Shown here: positions 53,097 through 61,227 of the stretch, one piece after another
Numbering within the stretch: the stretch's first letter is position 1
Layout: each line of letters begins with the position of its first letter
From: Bacillus_BA songklensis
GTDB taxonomy: Bacteria > Bacillota > Bacilli > Bacillales > Bacillaceae_H
NCBI RefSeq assembly: GCF_042649685.1
Contig: NZ_JBHRZT010000072.1
Location: forward strand, 62,001 to 126,000
Reading direction: 5' to 3'
Length of the DNA stretch: 64,000 nt
The notes under the pieces: model-generated
The model's input: the letters and a program-made list of their open reading frames with translations, nothing else
The model's database searches: none
Told to the model about the DNA's origin: nothing
Position numbers and translations under genes: made by a program

Positions 53097-53564
53097 ATGT
53101 CAACAAAAATACATAATGGTGCTTTTACAGCAGAAACCGAGGATGGGTTTGTTGTATTTATCATTGGTGTTCGCTTAAATAAAATACGGGCTTTATTTAA
53201 GTGGTTATCAGCGATAAAAGCAATGATGCCAATGCTAAAAGAATTGTATCAAAATCCAGAGTTAGGCTTTTTACAGGAACAAACCGTCATTGGTTGGCGT
53301 ACAGTGACAACAATTCAATACTGGAGAACGTATGAACAACTGGAAACATATTCAAAGGGTAACATTCATTCTGAGGCATTGAAAAACTTCTATAAGAAAA
53401 TCGGTAAAAGCGGTTCAGTAGGCTTGTACCATGAGACATATAAAGTCGAAAAAGACGAATCACTATATATTAATATGCCAGTTTACGGTTTGGCTAAAGC
53501 CTTCTCACATATTCGTATTAATAATAAACTTAATACCTCAAAGAAACGAATGGAAAGAGCTTAA
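53097..53564 (+). CDS. DUF4188 domain protein
   Basis: 155 residues. MSTKIHNGAFTAETEDGFVV FIIGVRLNKI, then MMPMLKELYQNPELGFLQEQ, TTIQYWRTYEQLETYSKGN and VGLYHETYKV are characteristic of DUF4188, an ABM-like fold annotated as a monooxygenase-like family. A haem or small-molecule ligand is possible; no activity is established. It starts with ATG and has the site GGGAGTCTGGGG. Confidence 0.9.
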   Translation: MSTKIHNGAFTAETEDGFVVFIIGVRLNKIRALFKWLSAIKAMMPMLKELYQNPELGFLQEQTVIGWRTVTTIQYWRTYEQLETYSKGNIHSEALKNFYKKIGKSGSVGLYHETYKVEKDESLYINMPVYGLAKAFSHIRINNKLNTSKKRMERA

Positions 53565-53638
53565 CACCTTTTGAAAAACAAACGTAGAATTCTATTTTCA
53601 GTATACGCCCTGACAAGGGTGTTATTTTTTTGTCAAAA

Positions 53639-54188
53639 TCAACAATAAACATTAACAAAGCCAAAAAAAGTAAGGCCCCAGGCTAGCAGCGGTCCAATCA
53701 GATCCCACTTGCCAATAAGGGTGAGAAAGGCTGGAATCGTTGCGGTGACCCATGCTTGAATGATTGCTACCCAACCGGTGAAAGCGTGCAGGCAAGCAAT
53801 AGATAAAATAAGGTCCAGAGGAAAGACCACATAAGCCAGATAATGCCGAACTTTATGTCATGAAACTGGGTAAAACTCATATAGCTGTAACCGAGGTCAA
53901 GAATGGCAACCCATAGGGAATACCAGCCGACGCCGGAAGAATCCAACTCTTTGAGATTGGAAATTCCCACATAGAGGTAAGTCAAGCCAAAGAGAAAAAC
54001 ACCGGAGGCATTAAAAATCGCCCAAGGATCTCCTCCCGCTTTAAAATTAAATAAAAAGGCGTAATAACCTGGATGACCCCAATAAAGAGGTTGAAAACTC
54101 CTGCACTTTTTCCATCAACCTTCCCTAAAAGCATTAAGCTGTTCACAAATAATACTGCACCCACATACATAAAACCCACCGTGTTCAT
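53639..54188 (-). pseudogene. AmiS/UreI-family urea or amide channel, two frameshifts
   Basis: Three frames read in succession give one protein: NTVGFMYVGAVLFVNSLMLL GKVDGKSAGVFNLF, then ASGVFLFGLTYLYVGISNLK ELDSSGVGWYSLWVAILDLG, then TGWVAIIQAWVTATIPAFLT LIGKWD. Frame changes occur near 54040 (A run before GCGGGAGG) and near 53790. The whole matches the six-helix AmiS/UreI family in order and length. As written it cannot make a functional channel. Confidence 0.85.
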
Positions 54189-54192
54189 TCTT

Positions 54193-54685
54193 TCACCCTC
54201 CTTGACTCTCAAGAGATTGATTCTTTCCATTAAAAGATAATTCTTCATCTGTACGGCTTTGCTGCTCTTTGACTTTCACTAAATTTGGCTTACCGTTTTG
54301 CATTTCGGCAACGAATAATGTCGACGCTTCTCCTTGTAATCGCTGGCTGATTTGTGCTGCAAGGGGAACCTCAATATATTTTCGGATCGTACGCTTCAGG
54401 AATCTCGCTCCATATCGTTTGTTCAATCCTTCTTTGATCAAAAATGCGCGGGCAGCTTCATCGAGCCGAAGTTGACAGTCATACTTTCGGATCCGAAGAT
54501 TAAGAGATTCGATATTCATATCAAGAATGTGTCCAAGCACTTCTTGATGGAGCCATTGAAAGACAAAGATATCATCGAACCGATTGATAAATTCAGGGGT
54601 AAATCTTTTTTCTAATTGTTGAAGCGTCACATTGCGAAGGAAATCCTGTTCACTTTTCCGCCAGTTTGAAGGGGTGAGAAACTTA
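54193..54685 (-). pseudogene. C-terminal fragment of a Clp/HSP100 ATPase
   Basis: SEQDFLRNVTLQQLEKRFTP EFINRFDDIFVFQWL is the sensor-2 approach of AAA+ module 2, followed by the ClpB/ClpE-type small domain (RKYDCQLRLDEAARAFLIKE GLNKRYGARFLKRTIRKYIE VPLA). Everything before about 54685 is missing. It ends 5 bases before the channel gene start, so the two were once adjacent in an operon. Confidence 0.8.
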
Positions 54686-54758
54686 TATTAATTACAGCTA
54701 AAGGGAGCATTTCTTAAATAAGGGATGCCCCTGTTTTATTTTTTCAATAGGCACAGTA

Positions 54759-54785
54759 ACCAGTTGAAGCCCAAGTCATACACTA
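54759..54785 (+). promoter_or_regulatory. sigma-K-type promoter candidate for oxdD
   Basis: AC at 54759-54760, 16 bases, CATACACTA at 54777-54785, 44 bases before the oxdD start. The same pattern as in front of the GerPA-like genes. Confidence 0.6.
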
Positions 54786-54829
54786 TGATAAAGGATTTTC
54801 ACTTAATAATCCCATAAAAGAGGAGCATT

Positions 54830-55495
54830 ATGATGGGAAAACGTACTATTAATCAAGTGGGCGGAAATGTGCCACAACCTATCCGAAGTGATGGAGCTGG
54901 AGGGATTGACTCCGGCCCGCGTAATATTATGCGGGATCTTCAAAATCCGGATATGCTCGTTCCACCTATTACAGATGCTGGCTTGGTTCCTAACTTGAAA
55001 TTTTCATTCTCAGACACTTCTATGATATTAAAACACGGTGGATGGTCCCGGGAAATCACCGTCAGGGAACTTCCGATAGCGACCACCCTTGCTGGAGTAA
55101 ATATGAGCTTAACTGCCGGTGGAGTGCGTGAATTCCATTGGCATCCCAATAACGACGAATGGCAGTATTACCTTACCGGACAAGGGCGAATGACTGTATT
55201 TACTGGAAACGGTGTAGCTCGTACATTTGATTATAGAGCTGGTGATGTCGGATATGTACCCTTTGCTACTGGACATTATATTCAAAACACCGGTACCGAA
55301 ACATTATGGTTTTTAGAGATGTTCAAAAGCAACCGCTTTGAAGACGTGTCGCTAAATCAATGGATGGCACTCACTCCTAAAGAATGAGTTAAGAGCAACT
55401 TAAATGTTGGATCAGAACTGATCGATTCTCTACGCAAGGAGAAATGGCCTGTTGTTAAATATCCAGGGTTTTCCTACTATCCAAAAAACAGGTAG
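54830..55495 (+). pseudogene. oxdD: oxalate decarboxylase OxdD: one-cupin chimera with a nonsense codon
   Basis: Residues 1-105 match the start of the bicupin OxdD/OxdC (VPQPIRSDGAGGIDSGPRN, PNLKFSFSDTSMILKHGGWS REITVRELPI) up to the first-cupin metal motif REFHWH. The sequence then continues as the second cupin (PNNDEWQYYLTGQGRMTVFT, DYRAGDVGYVPFATGHYIQN), so about 170 residues between the two HWH motifs are missing. A TGA at 55385-55387 follows TPKE, after which the frame continues SNLNVGSELIDSLRKEKWPV VKYPGFSYYPKNR to TAG 55493. OxdD is a spore-coat-associated enzyme in B. subtilis. Ribosome site AAGAGGAG. Confidence 0.85.
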
Positions 55496-55507
55496 ATAAG
55501 AGTAGAT

Positions 55508-55800
55508 TTAATTGACAATTTTTATGATATTCCTACGGGTTAAGAGTCGTAACATATTAGAACCTAATGCCGTTTCAAATTGGTCATTGTTAAAGAAGAG
55601 GTGAAGATGCAATTTTTCTGACTTAGATATAATCCAATGCCACCAAGCCATCGGAATAAAAACAACTTGACCAGGTTTCGCAATATAGGTATGCAATCTA
55701 TTAGTATCTGGATGAATAATTGAGATTTGGGCTTCACCTGAAACAACAACATCTAATTCCCATGCTTGCCAAAACAAATGGATTTCACAATACTCTAAAA
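55508..55800 (-). pseudogene. cupin-domain fragment
   Basis: EIHLFWQAWELDVVVSGEAQ ISIIHPDTNRLHTYIAKPGQ VVFIPMAWWHWI reads as a cupin beta barrel (PGQVVFIP is cupin motif 2). No start codon with a ribosome site is present, and the first metal motif is degraded (HLFWQAWE). A 5'-truncated relic of a germin-like protein on the strand opposite oxdD. Confidence 0.55.
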
Positions 55801-55814
55801 GTACGCATATACTA
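55787..55814 (+). promoter_or_regulatory. sigma-K-type promoter candidate
   Basis: AC at 55787-55788, 17 bases, CATATACTA at 55806-55814, 34 bases before the GerPA-like gene at 55848. Confidence 0.6.
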
Positions 55815-55847
55815 AATTAAATTTCCAGGAAATGGAGGAGTTGAATA

Positions 55848-56090
55848 GTGCCTGTTTCCGTCGTTTTTAATCAAATAAATATTGTAAGTATGGCTGCGAA
55901 TTCAGTGATTGCTTCGGGTCAAAATAGCCAGCCGGATTGGAATACCCAAGGTAAACTTAACTCGGGGAACGGAAATTACGTGAATTCAGTTATACTAGGT
56001 TGTACGAACATAATCAATGACCAAGATATATCTGACATGCCTGTTACGCAGCCAGAAGTCATTAATCCTCAACCAGTCGCTCAATTCTAA
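55848..56090 (+). CDS. GerPA/GerPF-like small protein
   Basis: 80 residues from GTG 55848 (site GGAGGAG). VVFNQINIVSMAANSVIASG QNSQPDW, then GKLNSGNGNYVNSVILGCTN and an acidic DQDIS end, follow the family pattern, with a Pro/Gln tail (QPEVINPQPVAQF). A sigma-K-type promoter lies just upstream. The next paralogue starts 21 bases later. Confidence 0.65.
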   Translation: MPVSVVFNQINIVSMAANSVIASGQNSQPDWNTQGKLNSGNGNYVNSVILGCTNIINDQDISDMPVTQPEVINPQPVAQF

Positions 56091-56111
56091 GGAAAAAGAG
56101 AAGAAAAGAAA

Positions 56112-56363
56112 ATGAAAAATTTAATCATAAAATTTACTAATATCAATATTTCCTGCATTTCCTCTAATTCTGGTGTTTTCACTGGGACAAATTCACAATT
56201 AAATTGGCAAGTGAGCAGGAAAAGCAATACAGGATTTGGAGAAATAACCGGTTATAATAATTTTGCCTCTCATATTGTAAATGTCATTAACGATAATGAT
56301 GAAATTGATGCGGATTTTTCTCAAAATATAGGTGTTCAAAATCAGCCTATGTCACAAAGTTAG
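56112..56363 (+). CDS. GerPA/GerPF-like small protein
   Basis: 83 residues. IIKFTNINISCISSNSGVFT GTNSQLNW, then KSNTGFGEITGYNNFASHIV NVINDNDEIDADFS: the clearest family member here. Contains the signature Ser-Gly-Val-Phe-x-Gly-x-Asn-x-Gln-x-x-Trp. Same operon as 55848. Confidence 0.65.
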   Translation: MKNLIIKFTNINISCISSNSGVFTGTNSQLNWQVSRKSNTGFGEITGYNNFASHIVNVINDNDEIDADFSQNIGVQNQPMSQS

Positions 56364-56449
56364 GTAAGGAATAACGATTGTTTAGGTACCTTTTTGGGCA
56401 TCCAATAAATTATCTGTCAGATTGGCTAGAATATATCGTTAATAGAGAT

Positions 56450-56478
56450 AAACCATCTTTTATACAGATGGTTTTTTT
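56450..56478 (+). terminator. terminator of the two-gene GerPA-like operon
   Basis: AAACCATCT pairs with AGATGGTTT, followed by TTTTTTG. The 56364-56705 gap otherwise shows only AT-rich sequence. Confidence 0.85.
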
Positions 56479-56705
56479 TGTTAGCTCATTTTCGGGTGGT
56501 AATCCGGATTGTTAATATAGATTAAATGGTAATAGGGGAATACTTTAATAATAAATATAATAATTATCATACAACAGGTCTTAAAGCTTAAAGTGTACAT
56601 TCAATTTTGAGGTAAGCAGGTAAGAATTTAAAAAAAGATAATGGATACCAAATCCGATGATGAATGAAGCCCACTATACTCCCTTCTGTGAGGTGTTATA
56701 AATAT

Positions 56706-56900
56706 ATGGTCAATATTCAATATCATTCAATTAAAGTAAATAAGGTTCAAAACAGTTCAGGCTTATTTTACGGCGTTAATATTCAATATAAATGGAGTAA
56801 TAAAGGTCGAATTTCTGACGGTTTCGGAAGAGTAATGGGTCATTCTAATAAAATTTTAAATAATACCACCATTGTAAAAGCAGCCAGGAAAAATATTTGA
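56706..56900 (+). CDS. GerPA/GerPF-like small protein
   Basis: 64 residues from ATG 56706 with site GTGAGGTG. IQYHSIKVNKVQNSSGLFYG VNIQYKW and GRISDGFGRVMGHSNKILNN fit the family; the usual acidic end is replaced by VKAARKNI. No sigma-K-type site is evident in front. Confidence 0.6.
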   Translation: MVNIQYHSIKVNKVQNSSGLFYGVNIQYKWSNKGRISDGFGRVMGHSNKILNNTTIVKAARKNI

Positions 56901-56950
56901 ATAGGAGTCTAGGAGTTAAGGGTCTAGAAAAACCTTTTTGTATTAAATTC

Positions 56951-57187
56951 TTAGTATCCTTTTTCAGGGGGATCAACTAAATCATCTTCACGAACAATGA
57001 GATGTGTATTATTGGATATTTGATTTTCATCTCCCGAAACAGTACCAAAACCGGAATTACTGCTACTGATAGTGGTTTTCCAATTAAATTGATGGTTTTT
57101 GCCAATAAAAACCCCCGCATTGTCTTCAACTGTATTTACCGTGATATCATCAAAAATGATCTGAGGGGAACTGAGATCTATTTTCAT
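56951..57187 (-). CDS. GerPA/GerPF-like small protein
   Basis: 78 residues, ATG 57187, site GGGAGGAAT. IIFDDITVNTVEDNAGVFIG KNHQFNW, SNSGFGTVSGDENQISNNTH and an acidic REDDLVDPPEKGY end. Opposite strand to its neighbours, divergent from the GerPC-like gene, mirroring the layout near 34-35 kb. Confidence 0.65.
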   Translation of the reverse strand: MKIDLSSPQIIFDDITVNTVEDNAGVFIGKNHQFNWKTTISSSNSGFGTVSGDENQISNNTHLIVREDDLVDPPEKGY

Positions 57188-57292
57188 AATTCCTCCCTTT
57201 ACGCATGAAAGATTAATATGAGTCATCTAATACACATCATTATATGTTGGAGATGGGCTGTAAGTGTTAAATCTAATAAGGGGTCAAACCGT

Positions 57293-57610
57293 ATGGATGA
57301 AAATGTGCTAATCAATATACTCCAAAATATTGAAAAAAGACTTACAAGTTTAGAGACGAATGTTAATGAATTATCGAAAAAGACAGTACATAATTCCTTC
57401 CATTTAGATATAAAGAATGTTCAAACACTGAACTTGGACGAACTGTCTTATCATTTAGATAATATTGATGTAAAGGAACTTAGTGGAACACTGAATATTG
57501 GCAACACTTTTCCTCCGCATATGAATCAATTTCAAGCTGGAGGAAAGAAAGATAAAAAAACAACAAATGAGCTCGATTCTGATCTAAGCTCCGAGAGCCA
57601 AAACTATTGA
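57293..57610 (+). CDS. GerPC-like protein
   Basis: 105 residues. Coiled coil LINILQNIEKRLTSLETNVN ELSKK, then NVQTLNLDELSYHLDNIDVK ELSGTLNIGNTF, the GerPC-type strand pair. It stops with TGA at 57608-57610, and the same frame continues open for another 147 codons into a GerPA-like domain. The homologue at 34625 continues past the equivalent point, so this stop looks premature. Confidence 0.6.
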   Translation: MDENVLINILQNIEKRLTSLETNVNELSKKTVHNSFHLDIKNVQTLNLDELSYHLDNIDVKELSGTLNIGNTFPPHMNQFQAGGKKDKKTTNELDSDLSSESQNY

Positions 57611-58054
57611 GCAAAAAATCAAGAAGAGGAGACATCAGAAATATTAGTCAAAGTTAACGGGAAGAGTGTCCCTTACAGGCTAATCCATAATCAACAAACA
57701 AGCAAGCCTGATAAAACTCTAACTTCAAACTTTACGATAGGTGACATTAATATTGGGACGATTGAAGATGCTTCAGCAGTAAATTTCGGTAATAACTTTC
57801 CAACAAACTTTAGAAGCCATAAAAAGGTTAACCAGGGATTTGGTAATATCTTGGGTAATCAAAATGATATTCATGGTATCTTATCACAGCTGGAGGAAAA
57901 GGGTGCAGTGGAAGTGTATAATGAGAGTCCAGACCAACAGCCACCTGAATGGTTAGGAATAGCGGTAGAAGAACAAAAGAAGGACATGGATGAAGCCAAG
58001 TTAAATGAAGATGAGGATATCGAGGGTCAGTCCCCCGCTGAGTTAAATTATTAA
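57611..58054 (+). pseudogene. GerPA-like domain in frame after the GerPC-like stop codon
   Basis: The frame of 57293 resumes directly after TGA and encodes EILVKVNGKSVPYRLI, then FTIGDINIGTIEDASAVNFG NN and NQGFGNILGNQNDIHGI, a family domain, then a charged tail. No ATG, GTG or TTG occurs in frame before 57851, so it cannot start independently with its domain intact. The last residues (GQSPAELNY) are encoded by an inserted GGTCAGTCCCCC repeat, which supplies the stop. Confidence 0.6.
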
Positions 58055-58080
58055 CGCGGCGGGGGACTGACCCTTTTTCT
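58024..58080. repeat. dispersed palindromic repeat, copy 3
   Basis: GGGTCAGTCCCCCGC and GCGGGGGACTGACCC form a long stem, then TTTTTCTC. It overlaps the end of the frame above and probably also terminates transcription. Confidence 0.88.
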
Positions 58081-58083
58081 CTG

Positions 58084-58171
58084 AGGCTGCTAAAAAGCTC
58101 GGTATTACGAGAAGTACATTATATAGGAAGATTAATCAGTGGAAGATTGATAAGGTTCCTCTTTGAGGAAA
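58084..58171 (+). repeat. duplicated 3' end of a sigma-54 activator gene
   Basis: Bases 58104-58171 are identical to 61086-61153 (68 bp). They encode GITRSTLYRKINQWKIDKVP L and stop, the Fis-type helix of the activator at 60609-61148. The preceding EAAKKL codons (58084-58103) are similar but not identical. The two copies bracket the symporter gene. Confidence 0.85.
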
Positions 58172-58220
58172 TAGTATTAATATAGAAAACAGGCATTTCA
58201 TCAATTGTCCTCCGTAAAGG

Positions 58221-58257
58221 AAAACGGCCGGTTACGATTCCGTAACCGGCCGTTTTC
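58221..58257. terminator. bidirectional terminator
   Basis: AAAACGGCCGGTTACG pairs perfectly with CGTAACCGGCCGTTTT. A related hairpin follows the second activator copy at 61195-61227. It serves the symporter gene on the minus strand as well. Confidence 0.9.
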
Positions 58258-58291
58258 TATACTAACTAGATACTCTACAAACCTTTATCAA

Positions 58292-59950
58292 TTAGACACC
58301 TTTGATNNNNNNNNNNNNNNNNNNNNNNNNNNNNNNNNNNNNNNNNNNNNNNNNNNNNNNNNNNNNNNNATGAGCTGGTCTGAAAAATTGAATGATTGCT
58401 ATAAAGTAGGACATGATTGCTGCGAATCCGAATAATCCGGTTAATCCATTTTGATAGAGTAAATCAAAGAAAACAACATTTACGCCGGTTAATATAATTC
58501 CAGCTCCTAAAGCGATGTAGAAAAAGCGGGCAGATTTCCCTGTTTGGATAACCCATTCAGCTTTTTTGTCCAATAATGTAACCATCACTATTGTTAGTAT
58601 ATTAATAGAACTTCCCACCCAGACAGGATGAATGTTCAAATAAAACGCAGCAGGCTGCCAGTCTCCCAGATGATACCACATTAAACCGCTTAAGCAACCT
58701 GTCAACAATGAAGTAATTACAGCTCTTTTTGTAACCACTGGCCAGAATAGGGCTGCTAATACCGGTGCAAATGTTGCACTGTTGCGGATCGTCCAAGCTA
58801 GAACATTCCACCATGCGGATTGTTCTGTACGAAGCATGCCAAATATAATCATTAGTATAGTTAGAATAAGCAATGAAATTTTCGTATATTTAATAAGCTG
58901 TTCTTCTGTGGCTTTTGGATTTACAGCACGTCCAAAGTCCCTTCCAAGACTGGTTGCACCTGAAAATTGGCAAGGAGCCCCCCAGCCAAGTGCACACGCC
59001 CATACTCCTAAGAAAAACAAGCCTACAAGAGGTGCTGGCAATACTTCCATTAAGTATAGCGGAATGGCCATTAATCCTGCTTGTGCATTTGGTACAACCA
59101 CTGCAGCAGCAATTCCAAATAATACACCACAGACAATAAAAGGAACAGCCATAAATCCTGCTATGATCATCCCCTTTTGTCCTTCCTCCGGGGTTTTGGA
59201 AGAAAGTGCCATCTGAAATGCCGCTTGTGCAAGAATAACGTTTACCAGAAACGTGCCAAACCAAGCAACAATTACTTGTAAACCAACCTTATCGAAGTCA
59301 AACATCACGGGTTTTTCAGTCGCAAATGCGACCAGCCCTTCAATCCCCGGGTTGATAAAGACGGCGATTAATCCAATGATAAACATAGCTGCAAATAGCA
59401 AAATGTTAATCGTTTGCGTAAACGCAATGGACCACATGCCTCCCCCTTGCAAATAAATGAATAATAAAATAGCTGTTATTGCAACAGAAAGTGTCAATGA
59501 TATTCCGGTGAAAACGTGAATAGCTGACGCGAAAGCAATAGCTGTTGCAACAGACCACATAGGGAAAGCAAATGCAGTAATCAAACCGGAAATACCTAGG
59601 GCAGTACGTCCATACTTTTCTCCAATTAAGCCACTTACGGTAACCATCATTTTCTTTCTAAATGAACGAATAATTAAAAAAGCAATAATAAATATTTGGA
59701 CCATTTCGGCTATTCCATACCATATAGCAGAAATTCCTGACATATAAGATAATTCTAAAATTGATATGTAGGTTGAGCCGGAAAACAATCCAGTGATACA
59801 AAAAGCGACAATCCATTTGTTGAAATTTCTTCCTGCTACAAAGTAGCTGTCCTTCTTATTAACTTTACGTTTTGTTAACTGGCCTGCGATAATGAGCGCT
59901 AGTGTATAGCCAACTGCAAGCACTAATATCCATATACCGTACTCTCTCAA
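58292..59950 (-). CDS. sodium:solute symporter (SSS family), containing an assembly gap
   Basis: About 550 residues with 13 or so membrane helices. DSYFVAGRNFNKWIVAFCIT GLFSGSTYIS is the SSS N-terminal signature, and GAPCQFSGATSLGRDFGRAV follows in the middle. The substrate group is not recognisable. The C-terminal 21 or so codons are N, so the true end is unknown. ATG 59950 follows GGGGAGGAAC. Flanked on both sides by copies of the sigma-54 activator end, so the pair may have been a regulator-transporter unit. Confidence 0.88.
   Translation of the reverse strand: MREYGIWILVLAVGYTLALIIAGQLTKRKVNKKDSYFVAGRNFNKWIVAFCITGLFSGSTYISILELSYMSGISAIWYGIAEMVQIFIIAFLIIRSFRKKMMVTVSGLIGEKYGRTALGISGLITAFAFPMWSVATAIAFASAIHVFTGISLTLSVAITAILLFIYLQGGGMWSIAFTQTINILLFAAMFIIGLIAVFINPGIEGLVAFATEKPVMFDFDKVGLQVIVAWFGTFLVNVILAQAAFQMALSSKTPEEGQKGMIIAGFMAVPFIVCGVLFGIAAAVVVPNAQAGLMAIPLYLMEVLPAPLVGLFFLGVWACALGWGAPCQFSGATSLGRDFGRAVNPKATEEQLIKYTKISLLILTILMIIFGMLRTEQSAWWNVLAWTIRNSATFAPVLAALFWPVVTKRAVITSLLTGCLSGLMWYHLGDWQPAAFYLNIHPVWVGSSINILTIVMVTLLDKKAEWVIQTGKSARFFYIALGAGIILTGVNVVFFDLLYQNGLTGLFGFAAIMSYFIAIIQFFRPAHXXXXXXXXXXXXXXXXXXXXXIKGV
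58307..58369. other. assembly gap (63 N)
   Basis: A run of N inside the 3' end of the symporter gene. Gap length may be nominal. It lies between the two 68-bp repeats, which could have caused the assembly break. Confidence 1.
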
Positions 59951-60608
59951 AATAGTTCCTCCCCTGTTGAATAAGTTTAATGCTAAGTAAACCTACTAGC
60001 TTACTATGTATTCGATGTTTTAAAATACAGTATTTCGTATATTAAGTCAATGATTCCTTCATGCCCTATTTAATTTCATCAGCTTTACGAAGACACTTTT
60101 TCACAACAAAGGTGAATTTGTCTTTCAAACGTCTAAAACAAAAGAATATAGGCATCTAATTAGTAAAGTTTGCTCAATTACCACAATCAAGGAAAAAAGA
60201 ATCGTTAAACCAGTATAGTATCCACCTGCAATTTGGCAGTTCAAGAAGATTTGAATTTTAAAGTTTTGCCGCATTACGATTCCTCGGTCCAGGTGATCCG
60301 TTTCTGCCGCTTCCAAGAGCAGAACCGTGTCCTTCTTAATAACTGAATAGGATTAATTAAATAGGATAGCCAGATAATAAATAATTAAATAAAAAGTATT
60401 CAAACCGAAAGGAAGGGGGAAAGGAATTTCGAGTACTAGGAGCATTTAAGGTCGTTGTTCGGTCTTTTACATAAAAGAGATATAGGGGAGGAGGGACTAT
60501 CCTGATTTAAAAGATTGCAACTTTAGTTGTAATTTTTTTTGCTTTTTTATTATCGAGTTCCGGCTCCTTAATTTATATTCATGCCTGCCACTACCCGGAT
60601 ATTGTCGA
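59951..60608. other. intergenic region between symporter and activator remnant
   Basis: AT-rich, no convincing gene. A minus-strand frame (60125-60316) has no ribosome site or recognisable domain. TTGCAACTTTAGTTGTAA followed by T residues (about 60525-60545) may be a terminator, and TGCCACTACC/GGTAGTGACA (about 60584-60636) a hairpin. Confidence 0.35.
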
Positions 60609-61148
60609 GTGAATCAACAGGATGCAGGTAGTGACAGCACTTTTCGCAATTTCAAGGAAGAAATCGCCTATCAAGGTTCCTTCCGCTCGGATTTATATTA
60701 CCGGTTAAACGTATTTACCATCCATATCCCGCCCCTCCGCCAGCGGATCGAAGACATCGAGACACTATCCACACAATTCCTAAAGCAGTTCCATGAACAG
60801 TACGGAAAGGGCCCTTGCCATCTATCCAATTCCGTCTTGCCGCTGCTTCAATCATACAGCTGGCCGGGAAACATCCGGGAGCTTCGAAACATCATGGAAA
60901 GGGCATTTCTCCTAGCCGTTGATGAACCCGCCCTCCTGCCGGTCCACCTGCCGGGTGAACTCCATAAAGCTGACAATATAAATTCACTGCCTTCCGTCGC
61001 CAACCTAAAGGACATGGAAAAGCAGATGATCGAACAAGCCCTCAAAGAATCAACGAGTGTGACACAAGCAGCCAAAAAGCTGGGGATTACGAGAAGTACA
61101 TTATATAGGAAGATTAATCAGTGGAAGATTGATAAGGTTCCTCTTTGA
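60609..61148 (+). pseudogene. sigma-54-dependent activator, 5'-truncated
   Basis: About 165 residues of the C-terminal end: GSFRSDLYYRLNVFTIHIPP LRQRIEDIETLS and LLQSYSWPGNIRELRNIMER AF are the last part of the AAA+ domain (WPGN-REL motif), then a Fis-type helix-turn-helix (VTQAAKKLGITRSTLYRKIN QW). Walker A, GAFTGA and the sensor domain are missing; sequence before about 60640 is unrelated. It cannot activate transcription. Confidence 0.8.
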
Positions 61149-61194
61149 GGAAAAAGCATGTATATAGAAAGCAGAAATTTCATCTCGCAAGGTA

Positions 61195-61227
61195 ACGGCC
61201 GGTTATGATTTTATAGCCGGTCGTTTT
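61195..61227 (+). terminator. terminator of the activator remnant
   Basis: ACGGCCGGTTAT pairs with ATAGCCGGTCGT, followed by TTTT. The following 460 bases to the Nudix gene are AT-rich; ATTGATC and GATCAAT (about 61454-61503) could form a hairpin, with no gene seen. Confidence 0.8.

Noticed and set aside
60125..60316. A 63-codon minus-strand frame upstream of the symporter
   Set aside because: No ribosome site, no domain, and not in the usual position of a small partner subunit.
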